The notes: a model not told the origin generated them from the sequence alone. A stretch of DNA of 64,000 bases from an uncultured Litoreibacter sp. (GCA_947493265.1 CANLQL010000004.1:1-64000); one strand, 5' to 3'. Shown: positions 1 to 11,292, counted from the first letter of the stretch. Numbers and translations: made by a program.

Positions 1-269
<269 letters not shown>

Positions 270-444
270 TTGATCCCACGCCTTGGCCTTCCCTTCACCT
301 AATACGCTTGATGCGGGGATGGAAGAGTTTGCGTTGAATTCGCGCCTTGCTGCAAATGCGTGCGACCATCAGGGGAATACACAAATAGTTTGCGCCCTGA
401 TAGGAATTGAAGTCAGAAACCGACTGAAAATGGCCCGCCTCTGA

Positions 445-1461
445 ATGTCTTTGCCAATTGCCAGATTTGCGTTTGCAACCTTGCTGCCCGTGCCTTTCCT
501 TATCGCAGGGCTTCTTTGGGCAGGTCCGCTTGCGTGGATCGCAATCGCTTATATCTGCGTGATAACCGCCTATCTGGATTTGGTCCTGCCGCATTCTGAT
601 GACGCGGAGGGTTCAGAAGATACTTCGCAACCGTTTCTGAATATCGCTCTGGGCCTTTTGCATTTTCCCGTGCTGTATCTTGCTGTTTGGTCGCTTTCTG
701 GTTCAGGTGTCGGCCTATTGTCGATCACAGGCTTTGCGCTGTACTTCGCGGTTGGTATTTTTCTGGGACAGTTGAGCAATTCGAACGCGCATGAATTGAT
801 CCATCGTTCTGGACGATTTGAACGGTCTCTTGGAAAATGGGTGTTCACGTCAATCCTGTTTGGCCACCACGCCTCGGCGCATCCGGCGGTTCATCATACG
901 CATGTCGCGACGCCACTTGATCCGAATACTGCGCGGCTGAACGAGCCATTCTTTCGCTACTTCAAACGCGCCTGGATCGGGTCGTTCAAAGCTGGCTTGC
1001 GGGTAGAACGGACGCGGCATGATCTGTGGTCAAACCCCTATCTGGTTTATGTGTTGGGTGGGATTGCCACACTTTTGGTTTCGCTTTGGTTGGTGGGTTG
1101 GAAAGGCGTCGCTATCCATCTGGCCTTGGCCAGCTTTGCGCAGATGCAGCTATTGATGAGCGACTATGTCCAGCACTACGGATTGCAGCGGGTGCGCACG
1201 CCAAATGGCTATGCGCCTGTTGGTCCGCAGCATTCCTGGGATGCGCCGCATCTGATTTCACGCCACTGGATGCTAAATGCGCCACGCCATTCCGACCATC
1301 ATCTTCATCCAAGCAAGCCTTATTCCGAGCTTGTTTCAGCGGCACAGTCCGCGCAGTTGCCCTATCCACTTCCGATTATGGCCGGGATTGCGCTGTTTCC
1401 GCGCCGATGGAAGCGGTTGATGAACCCAAGGGTTGCTGCTTTGGCACAAGATGCACCATGA
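445..1461 (+). CDS. alkB: AlkB-type membrane di-iron hydroxylase (alkane 1-monooxygenase family)
   Basis: A 338-residue integral membrane protein with the histidine clusters of the AlkB/fatty-acid-desaturase superfamily: HELIH at residues 116-120, GHHASAHPAVHH at 140-151, HYGLQR at 244-249 and RHSDHH at 281-286. These His residues bind the di-iron centre that hydroxylates terminal methyl groups of alkanes or related hydrophobic chains. Hydrophobic helices sit at about 10-45, 65-112 and 200-235. It is somewhat shorter than well-studied AlkB (about 400 aa), so the exact substrate is uncertain. No rubredoxin gene lies next to it; a 2Fe-2S ferredoxin gene is 4 kb away. Its TGA stop overlaps the ATG of the next gene (ATGA), which suggests translational coupling. 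Confidence 0.85.
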   Translation: MSLPIARFAFATLLPVPFLIAGLLWAGPLAWIAIAYICVITAYLDLVLPHSDDAEGSEDTSQPFLNIALGLLHFPVLYLAVWSLSGSGVGLLSITGFALYFAVGIFLGQLSNSNAHELIHRSGRFERSLGKWVFTSILFGHHASAHPAVHHTHVATPLDPNTARLNEPFFRYFKRAWIGSFKAGLRVERTRHDLWSNPYLVYVLGGIATLLVSLWLVGWKGVAIHLALASFAQMQLLMSDYVQHYGLQRVRTPNGYAPVGPQHSWDAPHLISRHWMLNAPRHSDHHLHPSKPYSELVSAAQSAQLPYPLPIMAGIALFPRRWKRLMNPRVAALAQDAP

Positions 1462-1892
1462 GGTTTTTCATTACGAAAGCACTACTGTTGAGTTTCGCGC
1501 TTGCAATGCCTGTGCAGGCGGAAACATTGCTGACCTCTGACCAGTTTCAGGCCTTCAGCGAAAACTCCACCGTCTATTTTGACCGTCAGGGAAAGCCTTA
1601 TGGCGCAGAGCAGTATTTGCCGCGAAAGCGCGTGATTTGGACCTTTCTGGACGGGCAATGCCAAACCGGGGTTTGGTTTTCAGAAGGGGACGGGATCTGC
1701 TTTCTTTATGATGGTCAAACATCCGCGCAATGCTGGCACTTTCTGGAAACGGATGCTGGCAAATCGGCCCGTGTCATTGGCGACGATCCTGCCAATGATC
1801 TGGTCGTTTCGGGACAGGATCAAGCACCGCTGAAATGCCCCGGACCTGCGGTTGGGGTCAGCTACTCCTCGCCGTCAAAAAGCGATCCTTGA
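1458..1892 (+). CDS. Small exported protein coupled to alkB, function unknown
   Basis: 144 residues. The ATG at 1458 overlaps the alkB stop codon (ATGA), so the two genes are probably co-translated. The N-terminus [21 protein letters not shown] is a clear Sec signal peptide with an AxA-type cleavage site. The mature part contains four Cys (in GQCQTG, GICF, QCWHF and LKCPG), consistent with disulfides in the periplasm. It has a Trp-rich stretch around VIWTF and GVWF. I do not recognise a named family. The last 31 bp overlap the 3' end of xseA on the other strand. Coupling to a membrane hydroxylase hints at an envelope role, but this is inference. Confidence 0.75.
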   Translation: MRFFITKALLLSFALAMPVQAETLLTSDQFQAFSENSTVYFDRQGKPYGAEQYLPRKRVIWTFLDGQCQTGVWFSEGDGICFLYDGQTSAQCWHFLETDAGKSARVIGDDPANDLVVSGQDQAPLKCPGPAVGVSYSSPSKSDP

Positions 1893-3415
1893 TCCTTGGC
1901 CGGTTTGGTCGATTTCGTGCGCGCAGGCTGGCCCACCAATTTGTAGCGACCGTCGCGGAACTGGACCTCAAGCGCAGCATTTTTGGACGCCTCTGCCTTT
2001 GTCGTCACAACGCTTTCTCCGGCCCAGACGACAGCGTAGCCACGGTCCAACGTGGCTTCATAGCCCAATGTCTGGCGCAAGCGGTCTAGGCTTTCCAAGC
2101 GGTCTTCCCATGTCTTTTGCTGTCTGCGCGCTGCATCGGACAGCGCTTGCACTGCGCGACCTGTTGCATCTGATTTTACGCGCAGATCACGTTGAATGTG
2201 CGACAGGTTGAGACGGGCAGACACCCGGCTCAGGTCACCTGACTTTCGTTCCACGCGCGACTTCAGCGCCCGCCCAATTGCATCTTTTGCATTGTCCAGA
2301 CGCGCCGCAAGCTGCTGAGTTCGCTGGGTCAAAAGTGATTTGCTCAGACGTGCGGCAACTCGTTCAAATCCAACGGTTTTCGCTTGCGTGGCAGCACGTA
2401 AGGCGGCAGGCAGGCGCGCACTTGCGGCATCAAGGCGTTGGGTCGCCGGGGCCGTCAACTCGTCAGCGCGTGGCATAGCGCGCGACAGGTCGCGCAGGCG
2501 TTGTTGACGGACCTCAATCTGGCTGGCCATCGCGCGCGAAAGACGGCTTTCAAAACTGTCGAGCGTGGCCAGAAGATCGAGGCGCACAGGAACCGCCTGT
2601 TCAGCTGCCGCGGTTGGTGTCGGCGCGCGCAGGTCAGACACATAGTCGATCAGCGTCGTGTCTGTCTCATGACCAACGGCAGAAATCAGCGGAATATCGG
2701 ACGCCGCCGCAGCACGGGCAACGATTTCTTCGTTGAAACCCCAAAGATCTTCCAAAGATCCACCGCCCCGCGCCACGATCAGCAAATCGGGTCTGGGCAA
2801 GGCCCCGCCCGGTGTCATCGCGTTGAACCCTTCAATGGCGGCGCTGACTTGCGGCGCGCAGCCCTCGCCTTGAACGGCAACCGGCCAGATCAGAACTTTG
2901 CGCGGAAATCGGTCACGCAAACGGTGCAAGATATCTCGGATCACGGCCCCTTGCGGGGATGTGACGACACCGATGACCTCAGGCAAATAAGGGATTGGTT
3001 TCTTGCGCTCGGCCGCGAAAAGACCTTCGGCTTCAAGCACTTTTTTGCGCTTTTCCAGCATCGCCATCAAAGCGCCAACGCCTGCGGGCCGGATATCTTC
3101 GATGACCATCTGGTAGCGTGACTGGCCTGGGAACGTGGTCAGTTTCCCGATGGCTACTACCTCCATCCCCTCTTCGGGTTTGACCGTCAGGCGCGCGGCT
3201 TGGCCTTTCCAGATCACCGAAGACAACACCGCGCGGTCGTCCTTCAGATCAAGGTAGACATGGCCGGACCGGGCAATCATCACCCGTCCCAATTCACCCT
3301 TGACGCGGACCCGACCGAATTCTCCTTCGATCATGCGTTTGACCGCGCCGGATATCTCGGAGACGCTGAATTCCGGCTCGTTTCGACCCGGCGTGTCGTC
3401 TTCCAGAAGATCCAT
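1862..3415 (-). CDS. xseA: Exodeoxyribonuclease VII large subunit
   Basis: 517 residues. Start chosen at the ATG at 3415 ([20 protein letters not shown]), because the family normally starts just before the OB-fold; the open frame upstream is unrelated in composition and overlaps the purD promoter region. Residues ~20-115 form the OB-fold nucleic-acid-binding domain ([24 protein letters not shown]). The catalytic core follows, with [14 protein letters not shown] and [16 protein letters not shown], then a long coiled-coil region and a C-terminal cap (LDRGYAVVW). XseA with XseB degrades single-stranded DNA in repair. xseB is not in the window. The gene is divergent from purD, with 91 bp between the starts. 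Confidence 0.95.
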   Translation of the reverse strand: MDLLEDDTPGRNEPEFSVSEISGAVKRMIEGEFGRVRVKGELGRVMIARSGHVYLDLKDDRAVLSSVIWKGQAARLTVKPEEGMEVVAIGKLTTFPGQSRYQMVIEDIRPAGVGALMAMLEKRKKVLEAEGLFAAERKKPIPYLPEVIGVVTSPQGAVIRDILHRLRDRFPRKVLIWPVAVQGEGCAPQVSAAIEGFNAMTPGGALPRPDLLIVARGGGSLEDLWGFNEEIVARAAAASDIPLISAVGHETDTTLIDYVSDLRAPTPTAAAEQAVPVRLDLLATLDSFESRLSRAMASQIEVRQQRLRDLSRAMPRADELTAPATQRLDAASARLPAALRAATQAKTVGFERVAARLSKSLLTQRTQQLAARLDNAKDAIGRALKSRVERKSGDLSRVSARLNLSHIQRDLRVKSDATGRAVQALSDAARRQQKTWEDRLESLDRLRQTLGYEATLDRGYAVVWAGESVVTTKAEASKNAALEVQFRDGRYKLVGQPARTKSTKPAKDQGSLFDGEE

Positions 3416-3506
3416 GTGGAATGCCCGCTTGTTATGATTTGCTTGCCAGCATAAAACGCCCCGACAGCAGGCGAAAGCCCGCGATTGGCGAAACTTGGGG
3501 GCGGGT

Positions 3507-4772
3507 ATGAACATTTTGATCTTGGGTGGCGGTGGTCGCGAACATGCATTGGCCTGGGCGGTGCACCAAAACCCAAAATGCGACCGCCTGATCGTGGCCC
3601 CGGGCAATGCCGGGATCGATGCGATAGCCGAATGTGCGGCGCTGAATATCGAAGACGGCGAAGCGGTCGTAGAATTTGCCGCCGCGCAATCCGTTGATCT
3701 GGTGATTGTCGGACCGGAAGCGCCTTTGGCCGTCGGCGTTGCTGACGATCTGCGGGCCGCAGGTATTTCGACATTTGGACCGTCTGCCGAAGCTGCGAAG
3801 TTGGAGGCCTCCAAGGCGTTCACCAAGGAAATTTGCGACGCTGCAAATGCGCCGACAGCCGGCTATGCGCGGTTTACCGATGCAGCGGCCGCAAAGGCCT
3901 ATGTGCGCGAAACTGGTGTGCCGATTGTGATCAAGGCGGACGGTTTGGCAGCAGGCAAAGGCGTCGTCGTCGCGATGGAGTTGCAAGAGGCATTGGACGC
4001 GGTGGACGACATGCTGGGCGGCGCATTTGGCGAGGCTGGCGCGGAAGTGGTAATCGAAGAGTTTATGGAGGGCGAAGAAGCCTCCTTCTTCGTGCTTTGC
4101 GACGGCAAGGACGTCTTGGCCGTTGGGACCGCGCAGGATCACAAGCGCGCCTATGACGGCGACACCGGGCCGAATACCGGTGGGATGGGGGCCTATTCCC
4201 CCGCGCCGGTCCTGACCGATGCGATCGCAGAAAAGGCGATGGCAAAAATCATCCGTCCGACAATTGCTGAAATGGCACAACGCGGCACGCCCTATCACGG
4301 CGTCCTATACGCAGGTCTTATGATCAAAGATGGCCAGCCGCGATTAGTGGAATATAACGTGCGGTTTGGTGATCCAGAGTGTCAGGTTTTGATGATGCGC
4401 CTTGGTGCGCAGGCCTTGGATTTAATTCAGGCGGCGGCAGAGGAACGGTTGGGTGAGATGCAGGTCAATTGGGGCAACGATCATGCGATCACCATCGTGA
4501 TGGCGGCAAACGGATATCCCGGGGCCTACGAAAAAGGCAGCGTGATTGCCGGATTGGATACCCGCGCAGAAGACAGCAAGAACATGGTGTTTCACGCAGG
4601 TACGGCGTCTTCAGATGGCAAGGTGCTGGCAACGGGTGGCAGGGTTCTTAACGTCACAGCCCGTGGCGACACGCTGCGCGAGGCGCGGGACAGAGCATAT
4701 CTTGCCGTAAATAGTATCGATTGGCCGGAAGGGTTTTTCCGCAAAGACATTGGCTGGCGAGCGCTGGACTGA
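3507..4772 (+). CDS. purD: Phosphoribosylamine-glycine ligase (GAR synthetase)
   Basis: 421 residues, the normal length for PurD. It catalyses the second step of de novo purine synthesis, joining glycine to phosphoribosylamine with ATP. The start is the ATG at 3507 ([19 protein letters not shown]), preceded by a GGGGGCGGGT purine-rich ribosome site; the upstream TTG would add four residues without support. The N-terminal GGGGREHAL loop, the ATP-grasp segment ([29 protein letters not shown]) and the metal-binding [12 protein letters not shown] are all present. It is transcribed away from xseA and converges with the FG-GAP-like gene 9 bp downstream. Confidence 0.97.
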   Translation: MNILILGGGGREHALAWAVHQNPKCDRLIVAPGNAGIDAIAECAALNIEDGEAVVEFAAAQSVDLVIVGPEAPLAVGVADDLRAAGISTFGPSAEAAKLEASKAFTKEICDAANAPTAGYARFTDAAAAKAYVRETGVPIVIKADGLAAGKGVVVAMELQEALDAVDDMLGGAFGEAGAEVVIEEFMEGEEASFFVLCDGKDVLAVGTAQDHKRAYDGDTGPNTGGMGAYSPAPVLTDAIAEKAMAKIIRPTIAEMAQRGTPYHGVLYAGLMIKDGQPRLVEYNVRFGDPECQVLMMRLGAQALDLIQAAAEERLGEMQVNWGNDHAITIVMAANGYPGAYEKGSVIAGLDTRAEDSKNMVFHAGTASSDGKVLATGGRVLNVTARGDTLREARDRAYLAVNSIDWPEGFFRKDIGWRALD

Positions 4773-4781
4773 CCTGCTTGC

Positions 4782-5821
<1,040 letters not shown>

Positions 5822-5916
5822 TCACTCGTTCAAACCGAGATAATCTGTCTTCCGGCATTTTGCCAGTCCCGTTTCTTGACGGCATGCAGTCTTATGGTGC
5901 GGAAAGCTTGGTTCCT

Positions 5917-5946
5917 GCAAAAAAGAGGCACCCGAAGGTGCCTCTT
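5917..5946 (-). terminator. Rho-independent terminator of the hflK-hflC-degP block
   Basis: A perfect 10-bp stem, aagaggcacc (5923-5932) and ggtgcctctt (5937-5946), closes a TTCG tetraloop on the minus strand and is followed by a run of T (5919-5924 read in reverse). It sits 22 bp beyond the degP stop codon. Confidence 0.93.
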
Positions 5947-5967
5947 GAAACGTTGTTTTTTGGGCAA

Positions 5968-7431
5968 TTACCCTTTGAGGTTAAGCGCCACAAAACGTGG
6001 ATCGCCTTGCCGGCGGACCAGCATCAGGAAGGACTTGCGTCCTGCTTCCTTGGCTTCTTCCAACCGGCTTTCAAAATCAGCCAGGCTCTCAACCTTCTTT
6101 TGACCTGCTTCGACGATCAGATCGCCAGCGCGCAGACCTTTTTCAAAGGCGTCGCTGTCCTCGGCCACGTCAGAGACGACCAAACCGGTTGCGTCTGCAT
6201 CCAACCCAAGCTGGGCGCGCAATTCCTCGTTCAGGACAGCGAGGGACATGCCAAGAATTTCAGCTTCCTCAGGATCGCTTTTCTGCACGGCGGCGGGAAC
6301 AGCTGTGGATTCAGCATCCTCGCGACGGCCCAGAGTGACCTTTAGGGTTTCGCTAGATCCGTCCCGAACAACGATGACGCGCACCGCTTTGCCGACAGTC
6401 GTGTTGCCGACGATGCGAACAAGTTCCCGTGTATCGGCGACTTCTTTGCCGTCAAAGGACATGATCACGTCACCCGCTTCGATCCCTGCTTCTTTAGAAG
6501 GACCTTCCGGCACGTCAGTAACCAAGGCACCAGCGACTTTTTCAAGACCAAGGGCTTCGGCAACATCTTCCGTGACGTCCTGGATGCGGACACCCAACCA
6601 ACCACGGCGTGTTTCACCGAACTCTTTCAGCTGATCAACGACACGTGTCACAACCTTGGAAGACATTGAGAACCCGATCCCGATAGACCCACCGGAGGGG
6701 GACAGGATCGCGGTGTTCACGCCGATCACTTCGCCTTCGATGTTAAACAGCGGTCCACCAGAGTTCCCTCGGTTGATCGCGGCATCGGTTTGGATGAAGT
6801 CATCATAGGTACCTGACAAGGCGCGTTCGCGGGCGGAAATGATCCCAGCAGAAACAGAGAACCCCTGCCCCAACGGGTTCCCAACGGCCACAACCCAGTC
6901 GCCAACACGGGCCACGTCACTGTCACCAAATGGGACGAACGGAAGCGGCTCGTCGCTTTCGACTTTCAAAAGCGCGATATCTGTTTTCGGATCTGTGCCG
7001 ATCACTGTCGCGTCGAGACGCTCGCCAGAAAAAAATTCGATCTCGATTTCATCTGCTTTGTCGATCACGTGGTTGTTGGTGACGATGAAACCGTCTTCAG
7101 AGATTACAAAGCCGGATCCCAACGCGGATGATCTGCGCGGGCGTTGGCCCTGTTGTTGGCGGTCCATGAAATCCCTGAAGAAATCTTCCAGCGGGGAGCC
7201 TTCCGGCACTACCGGGCGGGGACCCTGTTCGACACCAGCAACAGTGGTTGATGTGGTGATATTAACAACCGCAGGGCTGACCTGTTCAGCCAAATCTGCG
7301 AAACTTTCCGGGAGTTTGGCATTTGCGGCAAGGGTTTGGGCAAGGGCCAGCACGAGGCCCAAGGCCAACACTGCAAATCCGCGACCCGTATTCGGTCTTG
7401 AGAGTGTCTGAGTTCTTACGTGAGCGTTCAC
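5968..7431 (-). CDS. degP: Periplasmic serine protease of the Do/DegP family
   Basis: 487 residues when started at the GTG at 7431, which has a GGAGGAG ribosome site 7 nt upstream; an earlier TTG would lie inside that site. The N-terminal signal segment (GFAVLALGLVLALAQTLAANA) directs export. The trypsin-like catalytic triad is visible: His121 (TNNHVID), Asp151 (KTDIALLKV) and Ser224 (GNSGGPLF). Two PDZ domains follow (about 265-355 and 385-480), with RRGWLGVRIQDV between protease and first PDZ. DegP-type proteins degrade or refold damaged envelope proteins. It lies downstream of hflK, hflC and a DUF2065 gene on the same strand, a common arrangement in Rhodobacterales that links membrane protein quality control functions. 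The gap to DUF2065 (177 bp) may hold its own promoter. Confidence 0.95.
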   Translation of the reverse strand: MNAHVRTQTLSRPNTGRGFAVLALGLVLALAQTLAANAKLPESFADLAEQVSPAVVNITTSTTVAGVEQGPRPVVPEGSPLEDFFRDFMDRQQQGQRPRRSSALGSGFVISEDGFIVTNNHVIDKADEIEIEFFSGERLDATVIGTDPKTDIALLKVESDEPLPFVPFGDSDVARVGDWVVAVGNPLGQGFSVSAGIISARERALSGTYDDFIQTDAAINRGNSGGPLFNIEGEVIGVNTAILSPSGGSIGIGFSMSSKVVTRVVDQLKEFGETRRGWLGVRIQDVTEDVAEALGLEKVAGALVTDVPEGPSKEAGIEAGDVIMSFDGKEVADTRELVRIVGNTTVGKAVRVIVVRDGSSETLKVTLGRREDAESTAVPAAVQKSDPEEAEILGMSLAVLNEELRAQLGLDADATGLVVSDVAEDSDAFEKGLRAGDLIVEAGQKKVESLADFESRLEEAKEAGRKSFLMLVRRQGDPRFVALNLKG

Positions 7432-7608
7432 TTGAGGCTCCTCCAAAAATAGTACGATCTTTTCGACTTGATCTTATTGACTACACCCCATGCTCGGCGG
7501 GGCTTTGATAGAGATAGAATTGGGCCTTTTGGCAACAGGTTCAAGGTTTCTTGCGTTTCAGCGTTTCAATTAAGTGTGTAGAACCTGTGATAGCAGCGTG
7601 CGCAGGGT

Positions 7609-7809
7609 CTAGAAATTCGCAACGGACTTTGCGATCCACACCAAGACCGTTCCAATGGCCAATGCCCCCAGTCCGATCATGCGCCGGGTTTCAGGCGGGA
7701 TGTCCAATATCACCTTCAACATATCCTCTATACGCGAAGGGGCCAGTGCAAGCACCAGCCCCTCGAAAACCAATACCAGACCTATGCCCAGTAGAAGTGC
7801 TGTGATCAT
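7609..7809 (-). CDS. DUF2065 family small membrane protein
   Basis: 66 residues, two hydrophobic helices (ALLLGIGLVLVFEGLVLAL at ~4-22 and MIGLGALAIGTVLVWIA at ~44-60) with a short polar loop containing PPETRRMIGLGA. This pattern fits DUF2065 (YjeT-like) proteins, which in proteobacteria are commonly encoded next to hflC. The ATG at 7809 overlaps the hflC stop (ATGA). The function is unknown; the position suggests a small partner of the HflK/HflC membrane complex. Confidence 0.85.
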   Translation of the reverse strand: MITALLLGIGLVLVFEGLVLALAPSRIEDMLKVILDIPPETRRMIGLGALAIGTVLVWIAKSVANF

Positions 7810-8681
7810 CGACCAGTATCCGATTTCAGATAGTCGAAGAACTCACTGTCTGGCCGAATGACCATGGTTGAGTTGCTGCCCTGAAGCGACCGCTCATACG
7901 CTGTCAAAGACCTGTAGAACTCAAAGAATTCAGGGTCCGCACCAAAGGCTTCCGCGAAGATGTTGTTGCGAAGCGCATCTGCTTCACCACGGACGATATC
8001 CGCGTTTTTGGTCGCGTCTGAGACCAGCTCAACCACAGTCCGATCGGCTTGCGCGCGAACCCGTTGGGCGGCTTCTTCACCACGCGCGATCTCGTCGGCG
8101 GCTTCACGTTCCCGTTCCGCACGCATCCGCGCAAAGGTCGCATCAAGGTTCTGTTCAGGCAGGTTGGTTTGCTTCAAACGCACGTCGATCACTTCAAGAC
8201 CCAGCGGCAATGCACGCTGGCGGGCCTGTTGTGTGATCCGCGCCATCAGCGCGCCACGATCTGCAGACAGAATGGTGTTTGAGGTCACACCGTCAGAACC
8301 AAGCACAGCCCGGATCGTCGGGTTCAAGATGCCTTCCAGACGATCTTCAGCAGCGCGCAGGCCACCGACACCAACCGCTTGGCGGAACTGGACGACGTCC
8401 GAAATCCGGTAACGCGCGAACGCGTCCACAACCAAACGACGGTCATCAGAAGGGGTAACCTCGGTCACATCCGTGTCCAGCGCCAAGATCCGGTCGTCGT
8501 AACGCACGACTTCCTGGATGAACGGGATCTTAAACGCCAAGCCCGGCTCTTCCTTCACGTCGCGGATCTGACCAAATTGGAGAACCAGAGCTTTTTCACG
8601 CTCGTCCACGATAAAGACCGAGGACAGAACAACGAAGACGATCGCGGCAAGTGCGATCAGTGCGCCAATACCTTTGGTCAT
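7806..8681 (-). CDS. hflC: Protease modulator HflC
   Basis: 291 residues. One N-terminal transmembrane helix (GALIALAAIVFVVLSSVFIV) is followed by an SPFH/band-7 domain beginning VDEREKALVLQFGQI and by the helical region rich in Glu, Arg and Ala (RMRAEREREAADEIARGEEA) typical of stomatin-like proteins. HflC forms large ring assemblies with HflK around the FtsH protease in the inner membrane and modulates its access to substrates. The start codon overlaps the hflK stop (ATGA), and the stop overlaps the DUF2065 start, so the three genes are tightly coupled. Confidence 0.96.
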   Translation of the reverse strand: MTKGIGALIALAAIVFVVLSSVFIVDEREKALVLQFGQIRDVKEEPGLAFKIPFIQEVVRYDDRILALDTDVTEVTPSDDRRLVVDAFARYRISDVVQFRQAVGVGGLRAAEDRLEGILNPTIRAVLGSDGVTSNTILSADRGALMARITQQARQRALPLGLEVIDVRLKQTNLPEQNLDATFARMRAEREREAADEIARGEEAAQRVRAQADRTVVELVSDATKNADIVRGEADALRNNIFAEAFGADPEFFEFYRSLTAYERSLQGSNSTMVIRPDSEFFDYLKSDTGR

Positions 8682-9835
8682 CAGTTCGACCCTCCTTTAC
8701 GCAACTCGTTCAGGGGCAGGTAAGGAACCACACCAGAGCCTGTTCCATTTTCGCCAGCGTCATCCAGGATCACCTTGTCGACGGATCCGAATACCTTTTC
8801 CATCGTCTCAAGATACAGACGCTTGCGCGTCACTTCCGGGGCTTTCGCGTATTCGGCCAAAACGGCCGAAAAACGGCTGGCTTCACCTTGGGCCTCGTTC
8901 ACAACTTGTGCGCGGTACCCTTCGGCTTGCTCCAGTTGCTGCGCGGCTTCACCACGGGCACCGGCCAAAACGCGGTTGGCATAGGCATCAGCGGTGCGTT
9001 GCAGACGGTCGCGTTCTTGCTCGGCGGCCTGAACTTCCCGGAAGCTGTCGATAACTTCCCGTGGCGGATCAGCCCGGTCAAGGTTGAGACGCACGATGTT
9101 CACGCCTGACTGGTATTGATTGAGCGTCGTCTGGATCAGGTCGCGCACATTGTCTGCAATCGCCTGACGATCCCGGTTAAGGATCGGCGCAAGCTCAGAC
9201 CGTGCAATAACTTCGCGCATGGCCGATTCACTCACGGAACGAATGGTTTCTTGTGGATCTGCCAGGTTGAACAGGAATTTTGCTGGATCGTTGATGTTCC
9301 AAACAACCTGGAAGTCGATGTCCACGATGTTTTCGTCTGTCGTCAGCATCAGACCTTGATCACCACGGCCAGAACCACGGCCAACGCCGATATCTTCTGT
9401 TTGCTCTCGGGTCACAGGAACAACTTCGGCAGTGACCACAGGCCACGGCGCAAAGTTCAGTCCGGGATTGCCGGTAGACGAGTATTCTCCGAGGAACAGT
9501 TCCACCGACTGTTCTTCCGGTTTGACAGTGTAGAATGATGCAAAGACCCAGAGGGCCACCGCGCCCAGCGCAGCAAGACCGAGCGAGCCTTTGGAGAACC
9601 CTCCGCCGCCACCGCCGTTATTTGCACCGCCGCCACGACCGCCGCGACCGCCCATGAGGACGCGCAGATGTTCCTGGCCTTTTTTCATCAATTCATCGAT
9701 TTCAGGGATCTGAGGCCCCTCACCGCCCGGTCCGCGGCCACCGCCGCCTCCGCCATTATTGTTGCTGCCTCGGTCGTCATCGCCGCCACGGTTTCCACCG
9801 CCGCCGCCCCAAGGTCCGCCATTATTACCGGCCAT
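8681..9835 (-). CDS. hflK: FtsH protease activity modulator HflK
   Basis: 384 residues. The first ~85 residues are extremely Gly-, Asn- and Arg-rich (MAGNNGGPWGGGGGNRGG and similar runs), a disordered cytoplasmic tail that is longer and more repetitive than in many HflK proteins. A transmembrane helix (LAALGAVALWVFASFYTV) follows, then the SPFH/band-7 domain (VKPEEQSVELFLGEY, DFQVVWNINDPAKFLFN, REVIARSELAPIL) and a coiled-coil segment. It pairs with HflC. The gene begins a run of overlapping minus-strand genes (hflK, hflC, DUF2065) 73 bp downstream of gor. Confidence 0.96.
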   Translation of the reverse strand: MAGNNGGPWGGGGGNRGGDDDRGSNNNGGGGGGRGPGGEGPQIPEIDELMKKGQEHLRVLMGGRGGRGGGANNGGGGGGFSKGSLGLAALGAVALWVFASFYTVKPEEQSVELFLGEYSSTGNPGLNFAPWPVVTAEVVPVTREQTEDIGVGRGSGRGDQGLMLTTDENIVDIDFQVVWNINDPAKFLFNLADPQETIRSVSESAMREVIARSELAPILNRDRQAIADNVRDLIQTTLNQYQSGVNIVRLNLDRADPPREVIDSFREVQAAEQERDRLQRTADAYANRVLAGARGEAAQQLEQAEGYRAQVVNEAQGEASRFSAVLAEYAKAPEVTRKRLYLETMEKVFGSVDKVILDDAGENGTGSGVVPYLPLNELRKGGSN

Positions 9836-9908
9836 TCAGGTTCATCCCTTTTTGGTTAATCTCAATATCTGTCGGTTGCATTGCTAATTGGGTGCATTGC
9901 GCGATTTT

Positions 9909-11267
9909 TCAAGCGCTTCTCATTGGTGTTTTCATTGTCACCAGCTCTTCTGACATAGTCGGATGAACTGCGCAAACTTGATCAAACTGCGCTTTTGTTG
10001 CGCCCATCTTCACGGCGATGCCTGCAAGCTGGATCATTTCGCCTGCTGCGGGTGCTACAATGTGACACCCCAAGACCACGTCGGTTTTCTGACTAACGAC
10101 CAATTTCATCATCACACGGTCGTCTCGGCCAATGAAAGACTGCTGCATCGGCTTGAAGGACGTGCAGTAGACATCAATGGGTTCCTGTTCGCGGGCATCT
10201 TCTTCGGACAGACCGACAGTTCCCATTTCTGGCTGGGTGAAAATTGCTGACGGGATCAGGTCGTGATCAACCGGGGTTGGGTTGCCGTTAAAGACGGTTT
10301 CCACGAAGGCCATTCCTTCGCGAATGGCTACGGGTGTCAGATTTACGCGGTTGGTAACGTCGCCGATGGCGTAGATCGAAGGCTGCGCTGTCTGAGAATA
10401 CTCATCGACGACGATCTCACCGCGCCGTCCCACTTCTACCGAGGTATTCTCAAGGCCAAGATTGTCGGAGTTTGGCGTCCGTCCGGTCGCGAACAGCACT
10501 TTGTCGAACACAGCTTCCGGACCATGGGAGCCTTTTACCCAATAGCCGCCATCCTGCTCTTTCATGTCGAGCACATTCGCGCCTGTGTGTATATCAACAC
10601 CGTTTGATTTCATCTGATCAGCAACCAGGCCACGGGCCTCGTCGTCAAACCCCCGCAGGATTTGTGCGCCGCGATAGTAAAGCGTTGTTTCAACGCCAAG
10701 GCCGTTCATGATGCAGGCAAACTCACACGCGATATAGCCACCGCCTACAATCAGCATGGATTTGGGCAAAGTTTCCAAATTGAAGATGTCGTCCGAGACG
10801 ATACCGAGCGAGGCATCGAAGTTTTCTTCTGGCCGAACCGGCCGGCCACCTGTTGCAATCAGAATATGCTTGGCAGAGATCTTCTTACCGCTGGCCAATG
10901 CGATCGTATGCGGATCAGCAATTGTTGCGCGCTCCAGGAAGTAGTCCACGCCAGAATTTTTGAGCAGGTTTTGATAGACGTTCTCCAGTCGATCAAGCTC
11001 ACCATGCAGGCGGGTTTGGAATTTTGACCATTCAAAATCACCCAAATCCGCGGACCAGCCATAGTCAACGGCCTCTCCCACAGACGCGCGGTAGCTTGAC
11101 GCAAAAACCATCAGTTTCTTTGGCACGCATCCACGGATCACGCATGTGCCACCCATACGGCTTTCTTCGGCAAGACCCACGGTTGCACCACCAGCGGCCG
11201 CGACGCGGGCTGCACGGACACCGCCGGAGCCACCGCCGATTACAAAGAGATCATAGTCAAATGCCAT
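9909..11267 (-). CDS. gor: Glutathione-disulfide reductase
   Basis: 452 residues from the ATG at 11267 (MAFDYDLFVIGGGSGGVRAA); longer in-frame starts overlap rpiA and lack a ribosome site. An FAD-binding GGGSGG lies at 11-16. The redox-active disulfide is Cys42/Cys47 in GTCVIRGCVPKK. The NAD(P)-binding domain begins MLIVGGGYIACEFA, and the C-terminal CAVHPTMSEE carries the catalytic His. It reduces oxidised glutathione with NADPH. It follows rpiA by 25 bp on the same strand, probably as one operon; RpiA belongs to the pentose phosphate pathway, which supplies NADPH. The GTCVIRGC motif separates it from lipoamide dehydrogenase (GTCLNVGC) and mercuric reductase. Confidence 0.95.
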   Translation of the reverse strand: MAFDYDLFVIGGGSGGVRAARVAAAGGATVGLAEESRMGGTCVIRGCVPKKLMVFASSYRASVGEAVDYGWSADLGDFEWSKFQTRLHGELDRLENVYQNLLKNSGVDYFLERATIADPHTIALASGKKISAKHILIATGGRPVRPEENFDASLGIVSDDIFNLETLPKSMLIVGGGYIACEFACIMNGLGVETTLYYRGAQILRGFDDEARGLVADQMKSNGVDIHTGANVLDMKEQDGGYWVKGSHGPEAVFDKVLFATGRTPNSDNLGLENTSVEVGRRGEIVVDEYSQTAQPSIYAIGDVTNRVNLTPVAIREGMAFVETVFNGNPTPVDHDLIPSAIFTQPEMGTVGLSEEDAREQEPIDVYCTSFKPMQQSFIGRDDRVMMKLVVSQKTDVVLGCHIVAPAAGEMIQLAGIAVKMGATKAQFDQVCAVHPTMSEELVTMKTPMRSA

Positions 11268-11292
11268 CGAATTTCCCCAGTCTTGGATTGGC

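Noticed and set aside
3432-4298. Long minus-strand open frame opposite purD
   Set aside because: It is antisense to a clearly conserved gene and its translation has no domain features; GC-rich codon bias creates such frames.
9600-9835. Gly-codon-rich stretch at the hflK start as a separate repeat element
   Set aside because: It is the normal disordered N-terminus of HflK, only longer than usual, and the units are irregular.
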